Made by a program: the position numbers and the translations under genes
The notes under the pieces: model-generated
Seen by the model: only the letters and a program-made list of their open reading frames with translations
What the model was told of the DNA's origin: nothing
The model's database searches: none
Assembly: GCA_051453625.1 (NCBI GenBank)
Contig: JBOZIK010000001.1
Coordinates: forward strand, 47,578,508-47,642,507
Source: Welwitschia mirabilis
Lineage: Eukaryota > Gnetophyta > Gnetopsida > Welwitschiales
Direction of reading: 5' to 3'
Length of the DNA stretch: 64,000 bases
Shown here: positions 21,301 to 34,674 of the stretch, one piece after another
Layout of the letters: every line of letters starts with the position of its first letter
Position numbering within the stretch: the first letter of the stretch is position 1

Positions 21301-24300
21301 CTAGGATTTTTATCTTTTTAATTCCTAATGACTTCCTCCATCTTATATTATGTAAGGTCAGATTTAATTGTTATTCTTTTTAATTATATTATTATTTATA
21401 AATTATCGTAATATTTTAGTTTAATAATTTTATTGACTTAATATAATAAGATCACTCTGGTAAATTAATATTCAAAAAAGAGAAACAACATCTAACATAG
21501 AATAAACTATGTTTAATTTCTAATAGTTTCTTACATTTAATCAACTTCATTTTTTTAATTTTTTTCGATGAGTACGATATCTTACTACTACATGAAAGCA
21601 TTTGTCATATTTTATAGGGCTACATTTGTGCCCATCAAACAAGGATTATGTAAGATTTGGTTGGGGCAAACCACATAACATGTAGCTTCTGTAGGACTTT
21701 AACTCCTAACTATAAAGAAATCACTTAGTGGATTTAACCACATAAGGCCCTTGCCCAACTTCACGATATTAGGAATAAAGAAAATATTTAAAGCTAAACT
21801 TTTTAAAAATATTATTTTCCACTACTAAAGGAAAATAATATATATCAATATAGAAAGTTTTTAAAAAATAATAACAAAACAACAAGAATGAGACACTTAT
21901 TGTTATCACTATCCATATAATCATGGCATGTGTCTTTATTGCTATCACCATTAGCATTACTATCCTATTTTTTTCCCCTCATTTTTAAATGCCAGTGACA
22001 CTCAATTAAGATCTAACGTTGTATTTTATTGCATTTGTCATTTACCGCTGAGACAAGTGGTATCATGTGATTGCATAAAACAAAGAGAAATATGCTTTTT
22101 TCAGAAATAAGTCGTGGCTTAGACAAAAGCAAATGAGATGGAAACTTTTAACGGATGATTATTAAGCACATGCTTAAAAAGTAAACATTACAGATAACAT
22201 TTATTATAGAAGGGAGCAGGCTAAATAGCCTTCTATCTTATATTAAATGAGGTGTATAAATGAAATGCAAACCACAATTCTAAAATGTGTATGTGACATG
22301 TCATCACCTCAATGCACGTAGTACACAAATTTAATGGGACTAGGGAGGCAGTTTAGCTTCTTTGTTATAGAAGTAAAACACAAACATGATAAAGTGGCAT
22401 TCCCAAAATGGATATGACTAGTGCTCAATTCTCTATTCTATTTTTTGTGAATCTTTCATTCCATGGTGCCAGTGACTTAATAGATATTTCTTTTTCTTTT
22501 CTCATGAGCAAGCAATCAGTCCACATACATGATTTACCTATTTTTGTCCATTATAACTTCTTCTCTCCAACATGTCCGGATACTTGATGAATAATGTGAG
22601 TACAAAGTAATACTCTATTTTAACATTTTTGAAATTAGAAATAAATAAAAAACTAAAAAATAATTGAATAATAAAATGTAACATAACATAATTAGATACC
22701 ATTATATTAATCTAATGAAACAATATAACAATAAAATTACTAATAAATAAATAATTCCTTCAATTATGATAAAATTAATGAGTAATATGTAGTAACACTA
22801 AAATAATAATTCTAAACTAATATTAATAGAATAAAGAGAAATCTACATATAACTTAAAATGGAAGTTATTATCTCATAAAGATAGTTATGTATATAAAAA
22901 TAAGAGTTATAATATTATGTAAAATACATAATAATATACACATTACAAAATAAAATATTATACATAGAAAGAAAAACAACATTCAATTAACATAAATAAT
23001 AATACACAAGTTGAAATTATTAGCACTAATAGAGACTTAGGATTGAACTGCACTCCACATCATAAAGGGAATTAATGTATATCGCAAAGAGTATATAATG
23101 GCAGGAAGGCATAGTATGGAATGATATATAAATACAAGAAACTTATTGAAAAAAAAAGACATGAATTACCTAAAGATATTTGTTCAAGGTGATTGTAAAT
23201 TCAACTATTTTATATAGATGTATAGTTTGGGGACTAAGATTGTCCAGAATAAGATGGAAGAAGATAGAGAAGTTGAGAAATAACTTTGCTTTTTTTGTTT
23301 TTTCCAACTCATATGAATTTAATGTTAAAATCCAACTTAGATGTTATGTTTAGAGTCAAAGATGCTACCTTTGGAAGATAAGGAGTTTCTTTCCCTTTTC
23401 CCTAACTCAAGATAGAGTAACAAGTCTAAATTTTTAAAATAGCTACTTACAAGCACTAAGTAGAAGGGATGGTATTAAGATGGAAAGATAAGGCTACATA
23501 GATACTAAAATATCTAGGATCTAGGAAAAATAACAAATTTTGACTAGGCTCATAATATGGTAAAATAAAATGCTATAAAATAGTAACAAAAGAGAGCATA
23601 TCAGAAAAAGAAAATTCTATTTCATATTAAGTGTTTTTGAGGAGGAAAACTAAAGGAGAGAATAAAATACCTCAATGCAATAATTTTGTTGAAAATGTAA
23701 ACATTTATTTCAAAAATTAAACTAGAATACTATTATCTGAAAATCAAATAAAATAGATGGAATAATATAACACAAGAGGGTTAAACATGTAAACCTTATT
23801 TACTTCAAGTTATAGAAGATGAACTTCACAATTTCCTAGAGTGTTGTTATACTATACTTTTTAGAAGTAAATGAAATATTAATAGTGCAATGTTATATGA
23901 ATTATTTTCCTACCGCCATTAGTATCAAGACAATTTCTAAAGATGTGTTTAAATTACATGAGTTTTTTATACATTTTATGCATGGAGTGGATGTGTACTT
24001 TTTAACTTTGAGAGACTCTATTAAGTCTACCTATATGTAATGAAATATAGTTTTGATTTCAATCTCAACCACAAAAAAAAATATGATGAATGAATATAAC
24101 AACAATAAAAGTAATAAAATACCACATACTGAGTTTATTAATAATACTAATAAATAAAAAAATGAATTTGAATTTGAGATTTTATTGCATGTATAGGTTA
24201 TAAAAAAGACAAAAAATTCAAAGGAAAGCTCAATAAAATTAGCACATAAATATGGCTATGAATGAAGAGTTAGACTATGAAAAGAAGTAGTAATACTTGG

Positions 24301-24840
24301 ACCATCAAAATTATAACATTAATGTAATCAGTATAGGAATACTATAGTGGAAGGATTATCAAGAACGTAGTTTACAATATGTTATATATTTTAACTTTTA
24401 AAAGGACACGTTCACAATTCATATTAAAAGAATTGATGTATTTAACTTCAAAATTATTAAATAAGAGTTGTCATTATTTCTGGAATAATTTATGCTTTAA
24501 AGAACTATGAAGAATTAGAACGAATTACAAGTCTTATTTCAAGAATCACCATTATTTCCCAAGTTATCTAAGTTTTAAGAAACTCTAAAGAGATATAAAA
24601 TAAAGAACTAGATTATTCTGAAAATCAATATTATTTTCTAAATTTATTACGATAATTGAAAAGTTAAGAAGATTATTTTAGAAATTGGGTCACACTATTT
24701 AAGGATCAAAGTGGTAATAGAAGTGGATTTACAACTTAAGTTGGCAACTAGAAGATCTTACCTACTAATATCCTTTATTTCTAGTTATGGAAAAACTAGC
24801 ATCAACTGAAAAGTTTAATAAATAAAATCCAACATATTGG
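21300..24840. other. AT-rich stretch, nothing recognised
   Basis: About 3.5 kb of very AT-rich sequence with no long frame and no retroelement motif on either strand. It is probably ancient repeat DNA beyond recognition. Confidence 0.4.
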
Positions 24841-25400
24841 TATGTAAAAAATGTTAGTATGTAAAAGAGGATAAAGTGAAGATGAAATAAATACAAATAT
24901 TAAACAATAACAAAAAATAACATAGAGATTTATGTGATTCAAACATAATGTAGGACCTACTCCATGGGAGAACAATGTAAAGATTTTTCTTTGTTATCAA
25001 TGAAGACTAAAAAACTGATAAGAAAAATCACAGCTCTAAATAGGGAAAAAAAAGGAGGGGAAAAGGGGGAAAAAAAAAAGGAAGATTCTTCTTCACTCTT
25101 CTCATGTCAATCTCTCTCATAGTTTATCCAATACATAAAACCATATCTCAACTCATAATGAATTTACAAGGCTTACATTTATATAAATGTATCACAACTA
25201 GTAGATTACTTTATAAAAACTTAATGATTTAGATTAAATCAACAAGAAAGAAAAGTAAAACCAATGCATAATATAACATGTATTACAAAGAGTTTATGTG
25301 GCATAATGATTTGACTTCACATAACAACAATATCCCACATGAAGAATAATTAGATAATCCTCACCCAAATTGTTATAAGAGGTGTATTACTCTCTAAGAT
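24840..25400 (-). mobile_element. Possible LTR next to the copia RNase H relic
   Basis: It lies where the 3' LTR of the minus-strand copia relic at 25.5-26.1 kb should be. It has 'agatttatgtgattcaaac' and 'ctactccatgggaga', which resemble a stretch found in some plant copia LTRs ('gatttacgtggttc'). Neither end could be defined. Confidence 0.3.
25042..25085 (+). repeat. Purine-only tract
   Basis: An A/G-only run of about 44 bases containing 'ggaggggaaaaggggg' and two A blocks. Confidence 0.8.
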
Positions 25401-25539
25401 CTTCTTATTACATCTCTTTTATCTTAGGATTTTTTATTTACATTTAATGCTTATTTATAGAAATGGATTTTTTAACATATTAGCTAAGTTCTCCTAACTA
25501 TTAATCTTTTCAACTTGATATATCTCCATGTTTAAGGGT

Positions 25540-26140
25540 TAATATAATAAAATGATATCAAACCTTTATGTGTTTTATTTCAAAGTAATAAGCTGAATCC
25601 CTTGTAAAGCATATGACACTTTCATTATTACAATGCCCAACATATATCTTATGATTCATTCCAAACTAATGTAGCAATCTTTTCAATCAAATAATCTCCT
25701 TGGTTGCTTTTGCCAACATGACATTCTCATTTCCAATTAATGACAAGGAAACAATATCTAATTACATAGATACCTAGCTAAATTATCACAAAAAAGTAAA
25801 AATATAATTATAAGTAGATTTCTTATTGTCATTGTAACTTGCATAATCTGAATCAATGAATCCAACACCTCTAATAGTGAACTTCTAAAATATAAATAGA
25901 AATTATATGTTCACTTTAAATATCAAAGAATTCACTTCACTTCTTACTAATGATCCCATTCAAGATCACAAATGTAATGGGAAATAACTCTTATAGAGTA
26001 GAAAATAATTGGTTTAATTCATACCATTGCAAACATCAAACTACTTTAGCTGAAGTATAAGGTACATCTTTTATTTTACTTTAATCTACGTCATTTATTG
26101 AAGAATCATTATCAAATAATTTAAAATGTGTAGCTATGGT
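25540..26140 (-). pseudogene. Minus-strand copia RNase H relic
   Basis: Read from high to low: 'KDVPYTSAKVV' and 'LQWYELNQ' near 26,070-26,010 (the V-P-Y-x-S-A-V-G-S-L-M-Y block), then 'GVGFIDSDYASYNDNKKST' near 25,875-25,820 (Y-x-D-x-D-W-A-x-D block). 'NENVMLAKATKEII' (A-T-x-E-A block) follows, then 'SAYYFEIKHIKV' near 25,580 (H-x-R-x-K-H-I-x-V). Order and spacing are those of copia RNase H. Several stops are present. RT was not seen upstream. Confidence 0.75.
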
Positions 26141-27700
26141 TGTGGAAAAAGACTTATGAGGAAACATGTTAAAGTCCTTAAGATATTTGGTGGAAAACTA
26201 ATTAAACATTTGATATTTTAGAAATTTAATTTATTTTTAATAATTGATTTTCTTTAAAATAGAAATGTAGATTCTATTAAAACAAAATATAGTACAAGAG
26301 GGATGGAACACCTTTGGAAGTAAGATTAGTAAGAAAGCATCAAGCTTCAAACTGAATACTAAAGAGCTTATACAGAATACATCACAAAAAGAAACTAGAA
26401 TATGAAAAATTATGATAGGCACATAAAATAACCAACTTAAAAAGCTGGAGAAAAGCTATCAATGACTTTTGCATCCTAGGAAAAGATCCATATGATCATT
26501 TTAAGTGAGTTTTCTTCATAGCTCATTTTCTAGAACTTCAAACACTTAATTGAACTCCTTGAATGCCTCTAACCCTTTTGGATTTTTATTAAGGTGAAGC
26601 CTTAGAGCATTCTTCTTATAAATTGTTTTGATAGTGGTTATTAGGGATTTATGGATAATCCCTAAGACGAAAAATGAGTACTTTTATAGCCCCTTAATAA
26701 TTGCCATCAGAACTGAGGATCTAGCTTCCTCCATTTCTATCTTCATTACTTTAGAATTCTAATTTAGAGTTGGGGTTTTTCCTTGTTCTTGATTTGGATA
26801 AGGATCATATTCTTCTTTTTCCTTTCCCTTGTGAGCTCTTCTACTAGTTCTAGATGAGGGATAGTCTTCTCATTGGGAGTTGGAGATAGAATCACCTCTC
26901 ATCTACTTGTAAGAGTTCAAGGGTGGAGTTTCCCTTATTTACTTCTTTGGGAAGGAGGCTGAATCTACATTTATGTCATCTTGGTTCAATTTTCTTATAA
27001 ATTTCCTCTACTTATTTGAAGGAGATTTTTTATCTTTATGATTTTATTTCCTTCGAGGGAGGCTCAAGTATTCTTTTAAATTGCCTTTTCTACCCTCCAT
27101 ATGGCCATAACCAGGCAAGAGTGTCTAGTTTTATATTTTCTTTTAAGAACCTAGAGGAAGAAGTGGGGCATGTTAATCCTTTGTCCTAGGTTTAAAGCTT
27201 TTAGAAATGCAAAATGAAGACCATGAGTTTGGAAGTGCTTCTTGATTATATAAAACAATGATATACCATTTTTGCCCTTAGACCCTAAGGGGACAAAAGA
27301 TGACCATCAGAGAGTTTAGAAATACTTATGGGAAAGAAGTAATGAGCTTCCCTTTACCCCTTGGATTCTATTAGAACTCTTTATCCTTCTGTTAAGACCT
27401 ATGTATACCTAACTAGTGCTTCTTCCATTAAATGAATACTTACTCTCTTAAACCATGTTGATTCTTATTTCTAGTTCTTAAAGAAAGAGGTAATATTCAC
27501 CTTAGGATTTTTTTTTAGCTTCTATAGTAGGTTCTTCCATCTTATTACCTACACCTTCCTTTATAGCTCTGGGTAGTCTCCATAGAGAATCGAGTTCTCT
27601 AGTTTATGTAAAGAAGAGACATGCATTACTACCTTAATTTTAAGTAAATACCATTTTAAACTGATTCCTTTATTTGTAGGGAGGGGTAAAAGTGTGTTAA
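26141..27700. other. No clear feature
   Basis: Sequence between a copia relic and the LINE tail. Minus-strand frames are short and without clear motifs. The part near 27.7 kb could still belong to the LINE 3' region. Confidence 0.35.
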
Positions 27701-27779
27701 TACATATGATCTAATTTTGAATTTTTCATATGTTCAAGTGATTTAGATGCATGCATTTTTTCTACCATCATCTATACTT

Positions 27780-27965
27780 TTTCCTTACTTTTTGATAATC
27801 ATTCATTAAAGTGATGAGATATTCACTCCAAGTACATTCTCCAAATAAGTGGTTAATTATCTCTGTAATTGAATAATAGATAACAAATAGGACACTAGAG
27901 GGAAATAAAAATTCCACACTTGATTAAATTATCTCCAGCTAGAATTATTTTTTTTTTCACATTAG
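27780..27965 (-). pseudogene. LINE C-terminal zinc region (zf-RVT-like)
   Basis: The minus strand reads 'LAGDNLIKCGIFISL' followed by a stop and 'CPICYLLFN', then 'PLIWRMYLE'. This resembles the C-P-x-C ... E-x-x-x-H-L-F-x-x-C zinc-binding block after RT in plant LINEs. Confidence 0.5.
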
Positions 27966-28479
27966 CCAATAGAAGATTTTAATTTTATTTTGTATAGTAC
28001 CTTTTCAAAACTCCTTAACATAAAATCTTTCCATACTTCTTGATTAAGATGATTTTAACAATGTCTTATATAGTATTACCTATGTTATGAAGCTCCTAAT
28101 AAGAGTTAAGCAAGTGTTGCCAAAGGTAGGACTCCCCTCCCTTTCTATTTCATAATTTATATTTATGTTTAATTAGCTCACTCCATGGAAGTTCCTTTAT
28201 TTGTAGCCTTCTGATGATTCTATTATCACTATTAGTAGATAGTCATTTAGCCTTTAAATCATTCATTCTCTAGAGGATTTTGTATGATAAATTATGTTCC
28301 ACTTGCAAAGAGAAATTTCATTTCTATCCTTTTCCCTAATCAAATAGAGTTTTTGATTGTCCTATTAATTTTTTTAATAATGTAATTAAGGGGGCGATAA
28401 TGAAGGAAGAATACCTAAAGTATCTTCGAGCAATGATTTGGTTGAGATAAGTTTTGCTTTTGATGATAGAAATCTATTT

Positions 28480-29500
28480 GGCAAGTATTATATTTTCCTT
28501 GAATTTTTTCAATGATGTGATTTTAATTTTGAATTTTATGCTAGTTCATAGTGGGATTCCTAAATAAATATCATTGATTTCTTTCTCCTTAGCTATTAAT
28601 ATTTGGATGATGTTAACTTTGTGATTAATTTTTTGTCTTGTAAAGTAAAGTTTTATCTTGGTTTATTTTGTCCTTAGACCCATAACTCTTCTAAAAAATC
28701 CATGGCATTTATAATATATTTTTCTTCATAACAAGAAGATTGAATTATATAATAGTATCATCGACATAGTGATTAATTATAAATGTTTATTTTCCAATCT
28801 TGATTCCTTTGGTTTCAATTCTCTTTAACATTTTTGGTAGTACATTCATAAAAAACAGAAAGAGGTAGGGAGATAAGGGGTCTCCTTATCTAAGTTCATG
28901 ACTCACTATGAAGTATTTTTATTTAATGCCATTAATCTCTAGGAATAATTTAGCTAATACTTACATCTACATCTATAGGTTTACTATATCTTTTACGTAC
29001 TCAAATATCCTAAGTATGATTTCTAATGTGCTCTAACTAATTGTTTTATGGGCCTTTGCTATATTGATCTTGATGAGCATTAATAGAAATATGTGTTTTT
29101 AAACAAAATGTATAATCTTATAAATAACTAAATTTTGGTCTTAGATGTACTCAAAGCAATGAAGATAACTTGGTTTATAGAGATAACCTTTGATAGTAAG
29201 GGGACAACATATCCAACCATGATATTTATAAAAATCCTATAAAGTACATTACATATTCTAATTTTTTTTTGTAACTACCCAAGATATTAAACTCTGTTTT
29301 CTTTAGAATAAGAATGGTTCTATTCCTATTCATCTTTGTAGGGGCTCTTTTGCTTGTGAATATCTCTTGCATGGTGCATTATATGTTTTTACCTAGGATG
29401 GGGAAATATACTCTAAATAGTTCTATGCGCTAATCATTAATCCTAGTGTTTTGTTAATTTTCATAGACTTAGTGACCTATTTTATATCTTTCCTATCCAT
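28480..29500 (-). pseudogene. LINE reverse transcriptase
   Basis: Near 28,890-28,800 the minus strand reads 'GDPLSPYLFLFFMNVLPKML' and then 'GIKIG', the R-Q-G-D-P-L-S-P-Y-L-F block. Near 28,780-28,755 'NHYVDDTII' gives the catalytic site with both aspartates present (YVDD where plant LINEs usually show FADD). 'GLRTK' and 'YLFRNPTM' follow (usually Y-L-G-I-P-L). Interrupted by stops. Confidence 0.75.
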
Positions 29501-29699
29501 GGGTTTTCTTAACTCCTAATTTGCCTTTTTGGTGATCTTATTAGTAACGTGTAATAGGTTAAGAAAGATATCCTTCCATTTCCATACTATTATTAGGTGC
29601 TTCTTTATTTCTAACGTGATTTTCTCTTCTTATTTTAGTAGTATTTTTTTTTATCTTAGATTTTCTAATCTTATTATACATCCTATGTTGATTCATATT

Positions 29700-30775
29700 A
29701 TGGAAGAAAAATTTTATATATTTATCATCTTTTCATAGCTATTTAATTCTAGATTTTTCTTTCCAATATTATTTTTCATTGATAGTAATTTCCTATAGCT
29801 CTTGAAGAGGAATGTACTCTTGCTATCTAAGGTGGTCCTAATATCCTCCTTATTGCTGCTTGGTTTAAATCTTTTATATTTTCCTCTCAAGCTATTTTCA
29901 TAAGTTAAATATAATTTTATCTTTCTCTTTCTAGCTTTTATTGTAGTCTTTTAGGAAATTCAAGCATCTATATAGGAACATACTTGACCTAATCTTATCA
30001 TATTTTTGCCAAATTATTGCTATCATATTCCTCATTTCTTTTCTTCTTGTTTAGTATTTTTATCTTTAATAAGTATTTTGAGGATTATTTTATTACTTGA
30101 AACCTAATTAGTTTGTGATCTAATATCATTCCATTGAGGTGCCATACCTTTATTGACATCTTGTTAAAGATTTATCTTCTATCCTTAATTTCATCTACCC
30201 TGGACATAGTTATATTATTACCTTCCCTTTTGTTCAATCATGTATACTTACATCCCAAAACCAAGATATTGGTTAAGTCTCTAGTATCATAAAATTCTTT
30301 AGGATCTCTACTCCTTTGTTATTCTAATTCAAACCTCCCAAGCCTCTAATTTTTTCCATCTATGAATGCATTGTTTAAAATATCCTACCAATAGCCATTT
30401 GTTCTTATTTTTAATTATATTATGCAATTCTTTAAATTCTAGGAGAATTTCCATGTTATCTTTTAAGTTTTAGATGTTTGTAATAACCTAATATTCCTTT
30501 TTGAGATAGACTAAAATGTAAAGGATGCATTTATTTGTCAACTTGAACATCTTTCTAGTTAATATCATTATGCATCCTACTTCCTCTTGTGCCCTTATGA
30601 TGAACATATTCTAGTCTTGCTAGTATCGCCTCATGTTCTTATCATTACCTATTATAGTTTCTTGTAAGAAGACTAATTTACTATTATTTTTTATAACAAT
30701 GTCTATGAAGGTATACTTTTTATAAGAGGACCCCAGGCCCTTATAGTTCCATATGAGACAATCCATTAAGTTATT
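29700..30775 (-). pseudogene. LINE APE-type endonuclease
   Basis: The minus-strand 65-codon frame at 30,817-30,620 contains 'MDCLIWNYKGLGSSYK', 'IDIVIKNNSKLVFLQETI' and 'GNDKNMRRY'. The W-N-x-R-G-L-G start and the L-Q-E-T catalytic Glu region are typical. It makes the nick that primes reverse transcription. The rest, to about 29.7 kb, is broken, and the boundary with RT is approximate. Confidence 0.7.
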
Positions 30776-31179
30776 TTTTCTTCTTTTTGGGTGTTCTCGA
30801 TCCTTTTTTTTTAACATTTATTCTATTACTTCTTGAGAGTTATTTATCATACTCTCCATGGTCTCCTGTCCCTTAGTACTCTGTTACCTAGTTTCCCATT
30901 AGTGTGCTATTCTACATCACTTACCTGCACATGACCTAGTTACAGATTATTCTCTCTCTAATCTAGTTTCTACTCTCCCTTTAATCCTTTAGTTATTAGA
31001 GACTAAAATGGGTTCTGATTAGGATTTTCATTCTCTTTGTGTTCTTTTGAGAATACACTGTGCTTCTTTAGGATTTTTGCTTTTTCTTTTTATGTGAGCA
31101 TGCTTCTATCTTATGCTTTAATCCAATAAAAGATGCATTCATTCTTATTATCCCCTAGTTGTACTAGACCTTTTTATCA

Positions 31180-31880
31180 TTCCTCCTTGTATCGTCCTTT
31201 TTTCTCATAATAATAGCATGATTTCTCTGTCTTTTGACATCCCCTTGGTGGGTGTTTTAATTTTCCACATATTCCATAGATGAGTGGTAGATTTTTCATA
31301 TTTGACTTTTAGGTTGCATTTCCTCCATTTAGAGTGAAACCTAATGAATTTAATATCCTTCAATTTCTATATATTTTTCTAAACACAGAATCTGGCTAAT
31401 ATTAGTCACATCTATTTTATTATTATTTTATCTAATTTAATAAGTCCTTCAAATTGTGAAGCTATTTTTATGAGAATTTATTCATCCTAAATTTTCATTA
31501 AGAACCTAGGGATCCTAATCCAAAGTAGGAATTTATGAAAAATTTTGGGTTTTTTTGTAGGCATGACATCCATTTCGTTAATGCTAGCCATCTCACTTTG
31601 AAAACCCATGGATCCCTTGCTATTACTACATCTTTATTCTTTTGTTATCAAATTGAAATAGGGCCAGACCATATAGTAAAGTAATGACTTGGACTTTAGT
31701 GATTCCTGTCCATTTAGTGGCCACCCAATCCCTCATCAAATCTAACCTAGGTCTAGAACTTGATGAAACAAACTTACTTATAAGACTATACTAAAGCCTA
31801 TTTTCAATTTTTGCGCATGCACCATCATCTATATCATAGATGAAAATGCTATTGCCTTTAAAGAACTTAGCTTTTTCCAT
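31180..31880 (-). pseudogene. LINE ORF1 (DUF4283-like, zinc knuckle)
   Basis: From ATG 31,880 the frame begins 'MEKAKFFKGNSIFIYDID' and continues with 'RPRLDLMRDWVATKW', 'VITLLYGLALFQFDNK' and, after a frame change, 'IARDPWVFKVRWLALTKW'. This is the layout of DUF4283 in plant LINE ORF1, an RNA-binding chaperone. Near 31,265-31,225 'YGICGKLKHPPRGC' keeps the C-x4-H-x4-C part of a zinc knuckle, with the first Cys replaced by Tyr. Stops are scattered. Confidence 0.7.
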
Positions 31881-32099
31881 TGCTAAGTAGAGTCACAAGA
31901 GAAAAAAACCCCTAAATAATGAAAAATAAAAAACTTAATTGAAATTATCCCCTTACTTGGATAATGAGGTTCTATCAAAGTCAAAATTGAAACCATTCCC
32001 TTACATCCTATCGGCGCTTTCCAAGCCACCACTTCTTTAGGATACCTTACTCTCCATTATCTCACTTATTAACTCTAGTCCTAAAATTTACTAAATTGT

Positions 32100-33941
32100 T
32101 CATTTATTCATTGTTAAGTTTTTTAATTTATTTTTATTTTATCTTTTAGATCATCATTGCTAATCAACATATCATTAAGATAAATTAATATAATAAAAAA
32201 TGAATTACATGTGAATCTCTTAACATATGTAAAATGATTAAATTCACTGCTAATATAATCTTCCGTTGCATAAAATTATTAAATTTCTTGTATCACTTCC
32301 TTGATGTCTATTTTATGTCATATAAATTATTTTTCAATTTGGAAATTAAGTTAGAATTAGAACTATTTAAAAAACCTTTTGGTTAACACATGTTAATTTC
32401 TTCTTGTGAGTCATCATATAAGAATGAAATTTAAATATCCAGTTGTTTCAATTTAAGATTTAAATTTGGAACCATAGATAGAACTATTTTTATTAAACTA
32501 TATTTCAAAATAAAACCAAAAATTTCATTGAAATTAATACCTAATTATTACTCATAAAATTATACTATGAGTCTAGCTTTATAACACCTAGAACAATTAG
32601 CCTTCCACTTGATCAAATATACCAATCTATATTTAGAAACTCCATTTCCTATACCATGAGATGTTGCCACTTGTCAATCTTTGTATAAGTTAGAGATTCT
32701 TGAAAAGACTTTATCTTTCTACTATCAATGAATAAATCATACTTTAAGGATGAAAAACATGTGTAGCCTGTAGCAAACTATAATCACTACTAGAATAATG
32801 ATAATTCTAAATTTCAATTAGTTTAGCATCACTTTTATAGTTATCAAGACTTTTAACAACATAATTATGAATATGAGGTTGAATTTCTCATACTTGTCAA
32901 ATAGGAATTGTGGATTTAGAAATTTGCATATCTACGATAAATTTTTTTGATCTACATATCTTATTTCCTTTTTCTAAACATTACATAATTATTAAAGATA
33001 ACCTGCCTACTCCTTATTATTTTCTTTGCAATAGAATTTTGAAATCCATAATCTTTATCATCATAACTAAGAAAAGCATATTTATATGATTTAGCATTTA
33101 GATTAGTTCTTTTCTCTTCTAAAACTAGAACATAGCTTCATATTCAAAAATTTTCAAATGTCTATATGAAACATTTGTTTTACTCTAAATAATATCTAGT
33201 ATTTTGACATTCAAGGGTCTAATAGACTATGAGTTAATTAAGTATACTACACACATTACAACTTTAGCCAAATTGGTTTATTAGTTTTGGTTTTAATAAC
33301 ATACTTCTCACAAACTCCATAATAGACTTATTCATTCTTTTAATAGCATCATTTTATTATGGTATTCTAGGAATAGCCTTCATTTTATAGATGTCATTCT
33401 TTAAACATGAATTATGAAAACTAAAGAAATAATTCTCATCATCCTTGTTTGTCTCTAAATGTTTAATAAATTTTACACTCTTCTTTTCAAATTCTAGCTT
33501 TAAAATTTTTAAATACATCTAAAACCTGATTTTAGATGTCAAAGTAGACAACTAATACTTTCTAGAATAATCATATAAATAAGTAACAATATATGAAGAT
33601 CTACTAAGATATTTAACATTTATAAGACTAAAAACATTAAAATAAACTAATTTCATTACTTTTTCTATTAGAGTCATCTCATTTGAAATCAACTCTATGC
33701 AACTTATTAATAACACAATGGTTCTAAAACTTAAAATAATAATTTAAAAATTAGAAATAATATTTTGATCTTGTAATTTCTTCATGTCACACTCACTGAA
33801 ATGAACTATGTATCTATGCCAAACTTGTATATTCTCATGTTTACAATAATTGTAATAACATCTCTTATAACAATGGATCTTTGCACTTCTTCATATAGGA
33901 TGTATGAAGATCACATGTTATCTTCCTTTAATCTTGTCATG
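32100..33941 (-). pseudogene. Minus-strand copia integrase and RT relic
   Basis: Read from high to low. 'NDAIKRMNKSIMEFVRSMLL' near 33,345-33,290 is the integrase C-terminal N-G-x-x-E-R-x-N-R-T block. RT follows: 'KARLIV' and 'NFNEIFGFILKYSLIKIVLS' near 32,570-32,480, 'LKQLDI', 'QEEINMC' and 'PKGFF' near 32,450-32,370, then 'FYVFIILIYLNDMLISNDDL' near 32,210-32,150. There the usual Y-V-D-D-M is L-N-D-M. The element runs into the gap at 33,942. RNase H and the 3' LTR are absent, and a LINE abuts instead. Confidence 0.75.
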
Positions 33942-34519
33942 NNNNNNNNNNNNNNNNNNNNNNNNNNNNNNNNNNNNNNNNNNNNNNNNNNNNNNNNNNN
34001 NNNNNNNNNNNNNNNNNNNNNNNNNNNNNNNNNNNNNNNNNNNNNNNNNNNNNNNNNNNNNNNNNNNNNNNNNNNNNNNNNNNNNNNNNNNNNNNNNNNN
34101 NNNNNNNNNNNNNNNNNNNNNNNNNNNNNNNNNNNNNNNNNNNNNNNNNNNNNNNNNNNNNNNNNNNNNNNNNNNNNNNNNNNNNNNNNNNNNNNNNNNN
34201 NNNNNNNNNNNNNNNNNNNNNNNNNNNNNNNNNNNNNNNNNNNNNNNNNNNNNNNNNNNNNNNNNNNNNNNNNNNNNNNNNNNNNNNNNNNNNNNNNNNN
34301 NNNNNNNNNNNNNNNNNNNNNNNNNNNNNNNNNNNNNNNNNNNNNNNNNNNNNNNNNNNNNNNNNNNNNNNNNNNNNNNNNNNNNNNNNNNNNNNNNNNN
34401 NNNNNNNNNNNNNNNNNNNNNNNNNNNNNNNNNNNNNNNNNNNNNNNNNNNNNNNNNNNNNNNNNNNNNNNNNNNNNNNNNNNNNNNNNNNNNNNNNNNN
34501 NNNNNNNNNNNNNNNNNNN
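33942..34519. other. Assembly gap (578 N)
   Basis: It separates the minus-strand copia relic from the 5' LTR of the SIRE-like element. The LTR starts two bases after the gap, so the upstream target-site copy is lost. Long frames across it are artefacts. Confidence 0.99.
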
Positions 34520-34674
34520 ATGTTAGATTATATTTACCAATTGATGTCAAACTAATCTCTCTTGTGTAGTGTAAAAATGTTATATCTTGTGTGTAGATGA
34601 GATTGAGTTTTACAGGTAAAAGTATTAGACCAAAATGCACCAGAAAAACTATTGAGTTATGATAACCTCTAGTG

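Larger units (their letters stand above)
27780..31880 (-). mobile_element. LINE (L1-type) retrotransposon, minus strand, all domains traceable
   Basis: From the ORF1 ATG at 31,880 down to a zf-RVT-like zinc region near 27,800. Order is ORF1 with CCHC-like knuckle (31,880 to about 31,200), endonuclease (30,770 down), RT (about 29,400 to 28,500), then the C-terminal zinc region. About 4.1 kb. It abuts a minus-strand copia pol at its 5' side. Frames are interrupted but the domain signatures are stronger than in the LINE at 17.3-21.3 kb, suggesting a younger copy. Confidence 0.75.

Noticed and set aside
29529-29738. 69-codon membrane-like plus frame
   Set aside because: It is antisense to LINE coding sequence and its hydrophobicity follows from T-rich DNA.
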